A DNA stretch of 11,029 nucleotides from Sphingobacterium sp. UBA6711 (GTDB lineage Bacteria > Bacteroidota > Bacteroidia > Sphingobacteriales > Sphingobacteriaceae), in NCBI GenBank assembly GCA_002454415.1, contig DKIT01000194.1:65798-76826 (forward strand), in the 5' to 3' direction. Made by a program: the position numbers and the translations under genes. How positions within the stretch are numbered: position 1 is the stretch's first letter; the number at the start of each line of letters is the position of its first letter. Below, one piece after another: positions 7,114 to 11,029 of this stretch. The notes beneath the pieces are model-generated. The model was not told the DNA's origin. It saw nothing but the letters and a program-made list of their open reading frames with translations, and ran no database searches.

Positions 7114-8017
7114 GCTCCCCTCCGATCTTTTCGATCATACCATAAATGCGTTCCCCAAATTTAAGATCTTTGGCTGTTTCGTAAATAATACCATTAGCCA
7201 AGACACCGGACATATATAAAAACAAAGTAAACAATGTTATAAATAATCCGCCCAAGGTCATTAATAATTTTCCCAAAGATGAATCAAAAAAAGCAGCATC
7301 CACTCCTAGGAAGTTAAATGACAGCAGTGCAATGATAATCATGGGGATTATAGAGATGAGCATCACGGCCATTTGGAAAATAAAATTCACAATATAGGTT
7401 GCAATACCATATTGAATCAATTTTTTACTGAGCATCATATAGGCATCAGTAAAACAGCTACCTAGATCAGAATAACCTTCTCTGTAAAAGAGAAAGGATG
7501 AAAACAGCCAAATTCCGACCATAGATCCCAATATACCAATGGCAAAGCTTCCAATGAAAGGAATAAAGGCACAAATCGCTGCCACAATTGCCAATGGAAT
7601 AAATACAACTATCAGGGCTAAGATCATAGCGATCAGAAACATAAAGTAACGTCCTAAATTGGATCTGAAATTCTTCAACACTTCTTGTCCGGTAAATGTT
7701 ATGTTTTTCCGTTCTTTCAGCAGGATAAAATACTCAATCGACACACCGTACACATACAATCCCAAGGCAATAAGCGCTAAAATGAGTAATCCAGCCCAGC
7801 TGTAACCGTCGATATCTTCGAATGAACTGCTATTGGCAGAAAAAGTAATTTTGGTTGACAGAAAATAATAAACCAAAGCAATACCCGCTAAAGGTAGCGC
7901 TGACAACCCAAATATAGTTGCAACAAAGTGCTTATAGATCATTTTGAAAAGATCTATAAAACTCTGGACGAAGTCCCCTACCTTCCGTTCTTTTTGAAAT
8001 TCAAAATCTATTTCCAT
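7106..8017 (-). CDS. Polytopic membrane protein of unassigned family
   Basis: I do not recognise a named family. The 303-residue product has a short charged cytoplasmic N-terminus (MEIDFEFQKERKVGDFVQSF) and about six hydrophobic segments: near 31-53, 75-97, 124-150, 152-178, 202-234 and 251-275. A charged C-terminus with TAKDLKFGERIYGMIEKIG ends the protein. The fourth segment is rich in Gly and Ile (FIGSFAIGILGSMVGIW). No catalytic motif or transporter signature is visible. It overlaps the SpoIIM-like gene by 10 bases and the DUF4129 gene by 8, so the three are probably translated together. Its regular place between SpoIIM and DUF4129 suggests a structural part of a membrane complex; that is inference from context. 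The start is well placed, because the ATG at 8015-8017 lies right at the upstream stop. Confidence 0.85.
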   Translation of the reverse strand: MEIDFEFQKERKVGDFVQSFIDLFKMIYKHFVATIFGLSALPLAGIALVYYFLSTKITFSANSSSFEDIDGYSWAGLLILALIALGLYVYGVSIEYFILLKERKNITFTGQEVLKNFRSNLGRYFMFLIAMILALIVVFIPLAIVAAICAFIPFIGSFAIGILGSMVGIWLFSSFLFYREGYSDLGSCFTDAYMMLSKKLIQYGIATYIVNFIFQMAVMLISIIPMIIIALLSFNFLGVDAAFFDSSLGKLLMTLGGLFITLFTLFLYMSGVLANGIIYETAKDLKFGERIYGMIEKIGGEHE

Positions 8018-8970
8018 TGAAATCGCTTTGCTAGTCGATAAGGGTTAATAACATAAAAATACAAAATAGCCATCAAGGAGATAAGGATAATCGATAAGCA
8101 CAACCATATCGACACATTATAATATCTCGTTACAAAACCTTCCAAAGTGCCGGCGATAATAAAGAATGGAATTGTGCTGATCAACACCTTAATCGCCACC
8201 TTTGCTGAACGAACAAAGGAGACCAGACGTGTGTAGGATTTCGGGAACAAAATACTGTTGCCAATAGCTAATCCACAGCCGCCCGCAATAATAATTACAG
8301 ATATTTCGATTGTACCATGAATCCAAATCGCGGACATCGCTTTCCCCATTACGCCATATTGGAAAAACATGTGATGAAAAGCGCCCAGCATAATACCGTT
8401 GCTAAACAGAACGTAACCAGTTCCAACACTAAAGAACAAGCCAAAAGCAAAAGCCATAAAGGCTACACGAACATTATTGATCGTAATCCAGATCGCCGAC
8501 CCGAAATTGCTACCTTTGCCATACACCGCAGCGGGATCGCCCGCTTTTATGCTTTCTATTGTGGCATCTACATAGTAATCCCCCAAAATATGGCGAATAA
8601 AATCGATATCGTACATAGACGATAGAAAACCGATTACTGATGCCAAAATGAAAATTAATAGGGAATAGAGCAAAGGTCTCCGGATAGACCATATCGCCTG
8701 TGGAATTTCTTCATTTATAAACGACTTAAATTTACTATTGGAGGCTTTCTGATCCTTATAGATTTTTTGGTGAGCGGTCACAGCAAGCTCATTCAAATAA
8801 GCCTTGACCTTACTCTCAGGGTAAAAAGTCTGTGCATAGGCCAAATCATTGGTGAGCTCAATATAATTTGAGGCCAGTTCATCCGGATCAACCTGTGTAT
8901 TAATTGACAAATTATTTTCAATTAACGTCCATTTTTCTTTATTTCGTTCTACAAATGATGCTTCTCTCAT
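8008..8970 (-). CDS. SpoIIM-family (stage II sporulation protein M-like) membrane protein
   Basis: From the ATG at 8968-8970 the product has 320 residues: MREASFVERNKEKWTLIE, the usual opening of Bacteroidota members of this family. A soluble helical N-terminal part (1-95) precedes five or so membrane segments: about 101-118, 163-190, 208-232, 253-270 and 279-298. The SpoIIM signature IWIHGTIEISVIIIAGGCG (205-223), with its His-Gly and Glu, is clear. In Bacillus SpoIIM acts with SpoIID and SpoIIP in engulfment, but none of those is present here and this lineage does not sporulate. The homologue more likely works with the MoxR/DUF58 module in the membrane. A TTG 34 codons upstream (9072) extends the frame, but the extension is unlike the family and crosses the candidate promoter. 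It is the first gene of the six-gene operon. Confidence 0.9.
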   Translation of the reverse strand: MREASFVERNKEKWTLIENNLSINTQVDPDELASNYIELTNDLAYAQTFYPESKVKAYLNELAVTAHQKIYKDQKASNSKFKSFINEEIPQAIWSIRRPLLYSLLIFILASVIGFLSSMYDIDFIRHILGDYYVDATIESIKAGDPAAVYGKGSNFGSAIWITINNVRVAFMAFAFGLFFSVGTGYVLFSNGIMLGAFHHMFFQYGVMGKAMSAIWIHGTIEISVIIIAGGCGLAIGNSILFPKSYTRLVSFVRSAKVAIKVLISTIPFFIIAGTLEGFVTRYYNVSIWLCLSIILISLMAILYFYVINPYRLAKRFQWK

Positions 8971-8992
8971 TAATTTTTTTAACTGGCTCAAC

Positions 8993-9027
8993 CAAATATA
9001 TGAAATATCCTTGATTAGAGATACAAA
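8993..9027 (-). promoter_or_regulatory. Candidate promoter of the six-gene SpoIIM-DUF58 operon
   Basis: On the minus strand the -7 element is TATATTTG (8993-9000), an exact TAnnTTTG match. TTTG at 9024-9027 lies 23 bases upstream as the -33 element, within the accepted range. Transcription would start near 8986, about 16 bases before the chosen SpoIIM ATG. This also argues against the longer TTG-start reading of that gene. The same 113-base gap must hold the rdd promoter on the other strand. Confidence 0.55.
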
Positions 9028-9083
9028 CGTGGACAAAATAACTTGTATATTGCATATAGCCTTTCCAGACAATTAATTTGCGT

Positions 9084-9815
9084 ATGAATAAGCTTGAGAT
9101 AAACACTGCACAAAATGTAAAAATCGAATATAATCTTGCTAGCCTTGGCTCAAGAATGATCGCTTTTGCCATAGACTATTTTATTATTGTCTGCTACTAT
9201 TTCTTTTGTATGTTTCTTTTGGACAGCTTAAATATTACGAGCGGAGATCCGTATCTATTCTATGGGATTGTTATGGGTATGACATTACCCGCATTTTTTT
9301 ATACCCTTATTGCTGAAACGGCTTTTGGCGGACAGACAATGGGCAAGAAAATCATGAAGATAAAAGTCGTCAAACTCGACGGCTCCAGAGCCAATTTTTA
9401 TCAATACTTATCGCGATGGAGTTTATCAATCGTGGATATATGGATGACAATGGGTGGCATTGCAATTACGTCCATTGTACTGTCCAAAAACGGGCAGCGC
9501 ATTGGCGATATCGCAGGAGAAACTTCTGTGATCAGCTTAAAACCAACCTTAAAACTGAGTGATACAATCTATGAGGAAACTTATGACAATCATCCGATTT
9601 TATTTCCACAGGTAATCAAATTAAGTGATAAGGATGCCAACTCAATTAAAGAGGTGTATCAGACAGCATTTGACAGGAGAGATGTCGGCATTTTAACAGC
9701 ACTTGTACAGCGGCTTGAAGCCGTTATGGAAATCAAGCATCCGGAAAAAATGACTCCAAATGATTTTGTCTTACAGGTAATGAAAGACCATTATAGCATG
9801 TTCAAGGATAAATAA
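9084..9815 (+). CDS. RDD family membrane protein
   Basis: This 243-residue protein opens MNKLEINTAQNVKIEYNLAS and enters the RDD domain at LGSRMIAFAIDYF (21-33), with the conserved Arg24 and Asp31. Membrane segments lie at about 25-46 and 57-79. FGGQTMGKKIMKIKVV (81-96) is the conserved cytoplasmic loop, a third hydrophobic stretch covers about 112-134, and NGQRIGDIAGET (136-147) carries the last conserved Asp. A soluble tail of about 95 residues follows (150-243), rich in charged residues and helical in appearance. RDD proteins are small membrane proteins of mostly unknown role; some have been linked to ion transport. Divergence from the MoxR/SpoIIM operon across 113 bases suggests a shared job. 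The ATG at 9084 is preferred over a TTG two codons earlier (9078). A possible promoter is TTG 9050-9052 with TTAATTTG 9073-9080, which would give a nearly leaderless message. Confidence 0.92.
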   Translation: MNKLEINTAQNVKIEYNLASLGSRMIAFAIDYFIIVCYYFFCMFLLDSLNITSGDPYLFYGIVMGMTLPAFFYTLIAETAFGGQTMGKKIMKIKVVKLDGSRANFYQYLSRWSLSIVDIWMTMGGIAITSIVLSKNGQRIGDIAGETSVISLKPTLKLSDTIYEETYDNHPILFPQVIKLSDKDANSIKEVYQTAFDRRDVGILTALVQRLEAVMEIKHPEKMTPNDFVLQVMKDHYSMFKDK

Positions 9816-9863
9816 GAACAGGCTATTCGATCCCATATTCTTTCGATTTTTCAACGCATATGA

Positions 9864-9923
9864 TTCGGTACTTGTTCGGTGCTTTTTCGGTCACAACCGA
9901 AGGAGCACCGAACAAGTACCGAA
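9864..9923. repeat. 28-bp near-perfect inverted repeat (hairpin/cruciform)
   Basis: Positions 9864-9891 pair with 9896-9923 around a CACA loop (9892-9895). Twenty-six of 28 positions are Watson-Crick pairs, and the other two (9884/9903, 9885/9902) are T/G, which pair as G-U in RNA from the plus strand. Each arm carries three TTCGG or CCGAA cores exactly 11 bases apart (9864, 9875, 9886; 9897, 9908, 9919). It lies 48 bases after the RDD stop codon and has no T-run, so it is not a standard terminator. Confidence 0.9.
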
Positions 9924-9959
9924 CAAGCTCCGAACGAGCTCCGAATAAACAGCGAATGC
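9894..9959 (+). repeat. Six-unit 11-base tandem repeat (CCGAA core)
   Basis: CCGAA occurs at 9897, 9908, 9919, 9930 and 9941, with a degenerate GCGAA at 9952: a strict 11-base period. The units read CAACCGAAGGA, GCACCGAACAA, GTACCGAACAA, GCTCCGAACGA, GCTCCGAATAA and ACAGCGAATGC. The first three form the right arm of the inverted repeat; the last three extend beyond it without a left-hand partner, apart from a lone TTCGA at 9842 in phase. Eleven is not a multiple of three, so this is not a coding repeat, and the period is close to one helical turn. I do not recognise the family. The rest of the 273-base gap (9816-10088) shows nothing else but the fabD terminator. Confidence 0.85.
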
Positions 9960-10011
9960 ATTATACTGAAATAGGTATTACTGTCTCCAACGACCTTGAT
10001 CTTTTCAATAT

Positions 10012-10049
10012 AAAAAATGCCCCCAAGAAAGTCTTAACTTTTTGGGGGC
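10012..10049 (-). terminator. Rho-independent terminator of fabD
   Basis: GCCCCCAA (10019-10026) pairs with TTGGGGGC (10042-10049). After a bulged G10027, AAAGT (10028-10032) pairs with ACTTT (10037-10041) around a CTTA tetraloop. On the minus strand the stem is followed by ATTTTTT (10012-10018). It begins 40 bases past the fabD stop. A short T-run near 10056-10061 lies too far from the stem to make it a strong plus-strand terminator, though it could help end rdd transcripts. Confidence 0.88.
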
Positions 10050-10088
10050 GATGAATATTTTTCTACGCTTATTCTACGCGGAATTTCT

Positions 10089-10979
10089 TTATGCCGTTAC
10101 AGAAGCCGCGGATGTCTGTACCTGGCGATCCACTTTCTTTACCAAACCTTGCAACACATTGCCAGGACCTACTTCAACAAACGCCGTCGCACCACTAGCA
10201 AGTATATTTTGGACAGTTTGTGTCCATCGAACAGCACCTGTCAATTGGGCGATCAGGTTTTGTTTGATAACTGCAGGGTCTGTTTGAGGTTGCGCATCTA
10301 TATTTTGATAGATTGGACATCTTGGTGAAAGTATATCAACTGCTTCTATCGCAGCTTGGAGTTCCACCTTGGCAGATTCCATCAATGGAGAATGAAAAGC
10401 ACCGCCTACATTTAATTTCAATGCACGTTTTGCTCCTGCCTCTGTCAATAAAGCACATGCCTTATCAATCCCCTCTATAGATCCGGAGATAACCAATTGC
10501 CCTGGACAGTTATAATTTGCCGCAACAACGATTTCATCTACTTTGGCGCAGATCTCTTCCACAACGGCATCTTCCAGCCCCAAAATAGCCGCCATTGTAG
10601 AAGGCTGTAATTCACAAGCTTTCTGCATCGCATTAGCACGTTGCGCTACTAATTTAAGCCCATCTTCAAAACTAAGTGCGCCGGCAGCCACCAAAGCGGA
10701 AAACTCGCCCAAGGAATGTCCTGCGACCATAGCTGGTTGAAAGGAATCACCTAACGCTTTAGCCAAAATTACGGAATGCAAGAAAATAGCTGGTTGAGTT
10801 ACTTTAGTTTGCTTTAACTCCTCATCTGTTCCCGAAAACATAATATCCGTGATACGGAAACCCAAGATATCATTAGCTTGTTCAAATAACGCTTTCGTTT
10901 CATCATTTAAATTATATAGGTCTTGTCCCATTCCTACAAATTGGGCCCCTTGACCAGGAAATACATAAGCTGTTTTCAT
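10089..10979 (-). CDS. fabD: Malonyl-CoA:ACP transacylase
   Basis: FabD moves the malonyl group from coenzyme A to acyl carrier protein, supplying the extender unit for type II fatty acid synthesis in the cytosol. The 296-residue length is close to the roughly 309 of E. coli. FPGQGAQFVGMG (7-18) is the N-terminal oxyanion motif. AGHSLGEFSAL (86-96) holds the nucleophile Ser89. Arg114 in QRANAMQ matches the malonyl-carboxylate-binding arginine, and His196 in GGAFHSPLM (192-200) is the catalytic base. FVEVGPGNVLQGLV (267-280) is the C-terminal signature. The start ATG at 10977-10979 follows an AAAAGG stretch, though it touches the start codon. No TAnnTTTG promoter lies in the 50 bases seen upstream, so it may be cotranscribed with a gene further right. 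No other fab gene is in the window. A hairpin terminator follows. Confidence 0.97.
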   Translation of the reverse strand: MKTAYVFPGQGAQFVGMGQDLYNLNDETKALFEQANDILGFRITDIMFSGTDEELKQTKVTQPAIFLHSVILAKALGDSFQPAMVAGHSLGEFSALVAAGALSFEDGLKLVAQRANAMQKACELQPSTMAAILGLEDAVVEEICAKVDEIVVAANYNCPGQLVISGSIEGIDKACALLTEAGAKRALKLNVGGAFHSPLMESAKVELQAAIEAVDILSPRCPIYQNIDAQPQTDPAVIKQNLIAQLTGAVRWTQTVQNILASGATAFVEVGPGNVLQGLVKKVDRQVQTSAASVTA

Positions 10980-10993
10980 CCTTTTATTTTTTG

Positions 10994-11029
10994 TTATTCA
11001 TTATTACTGTGTTTACCATAGGCTTCCGC
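10994..11029 (-). CDS. Possible C-terminal tail of an upstream gene (partial)
   Basis: One minus-strand frame is open from the right edge to a TAA at 10994-10996, reading AEAYGKHSNNE. It would end 14 bases before the fabD start, a typical operon spacing. Eleven codons are too few to identify a family or to exclude chance, so the call rests on spacing and plausible composition only. Confidence 0.3.
   Translation of the reverse strand, partial: AEAYGKHSNNE

Noticed and set aside
8008..8970. Evidence for sporulation.
   Set aside because: A lone SpoIIM homologue without SpoIID or SpoIIP in a Bacteroidota-like genome does not indicate sporulation.
8971..9072. 34-codon N-terminal extension of the SpoIIM-like protein.
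   Set aside because: It needs a TTG start, crosses a good promoter, and the family normally begins at MREA.
9078..9083. RDD start at 9078.
   Set aside because: The codon is TTG and an ATG follows two codons later.
9864..9959. CRISPR array.
   Set aside because: Units are 11 bases with no spacers, and half are inverted. No cas genes are near.
9860..10054. 64-codon plus-strand ORF across the palindrome.
   Set aside because: Its sequence is just the 11-base repeat read in three frames, then the terminator hairpin. No family resemblance.
10042..10287. 81-codon plus-strand ORF opposite the fabD 3' end.
   Set aside because: It starts in the terminator stem and is antisense to conserved FabD sequence.

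Overview
The window looks like chromosomal DNA from a Bacteroidota bacterium, most likely a member of the Sphingobacteriaceae such as Sphingobacterium. This is inferred from the AT-rich composition, promoter-like TAnnTTTG (-7) elements, weak Shine-Dalgarno signals, the protein families present, and a SAM-II-type leader in front of metK. No tRNA, rRNA, CRISPR array, insertion sequence or phage gene was seen.

Left part (1-2735). A lipid kinase of the diacylglycerol kinase family runs off the left edge on the minus strand. It is divergent from metK (S-adenosylmethionine synthetase). The 303-base gap between them (689-991) holds promoter-like elements for both directions and a leader RNA at about 836-920, which I read as a SAM-II-class riboswitch with an enlarged loop. 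metK ends in a clear intrinsic terminator (2272-2301). A small exported Dabb-domain protein follows, and its real start lies beyond that terminator.

Middle part (2728-9815). Six minus-strand genes are packed with every junction overlapping by 1-10 bases. In transcription order they are SpoIIM-like membrane protein, unassigned polytopic membrane protein, DUF4129 lipoprotein/membrane protein, DUF4350 membrane protein, MoxR AAA+ ATPase and DUF58 protein. A divergent RDD-family membrane gene shares the 113-base promoter region. MoxR plus DUF58 is a known ATPase/vWA-like chaperone pairing, and the other genes put it at the inner membrane. The substrate is unknown. The operon runs directly into the 3' end of the Dabb gene, with no terminator visible.

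Right part (9816-11029). Between the convergent RDD and fabD genes lies an unusual element (9864-9959). It has a near-perfect 28-bp inverted repeat made of CCGAA/TTCGG cores spaced exactly 11 bases apart, with the 11-base array continuing past the palindrome. A strong hairpin with a T-run, serving fabD, sits at 10012-10049. fabD (malonyl-CoA:ACP transacylase) is complete on the minus strand, and an eleven-codon tail of a possible upstream gene reaches the right edge.

Two apparent long ORF starts are artefacts: 2283 lies inside the metK terminator, and 9072/9078 are TTG codons upstream of better ATG starts.
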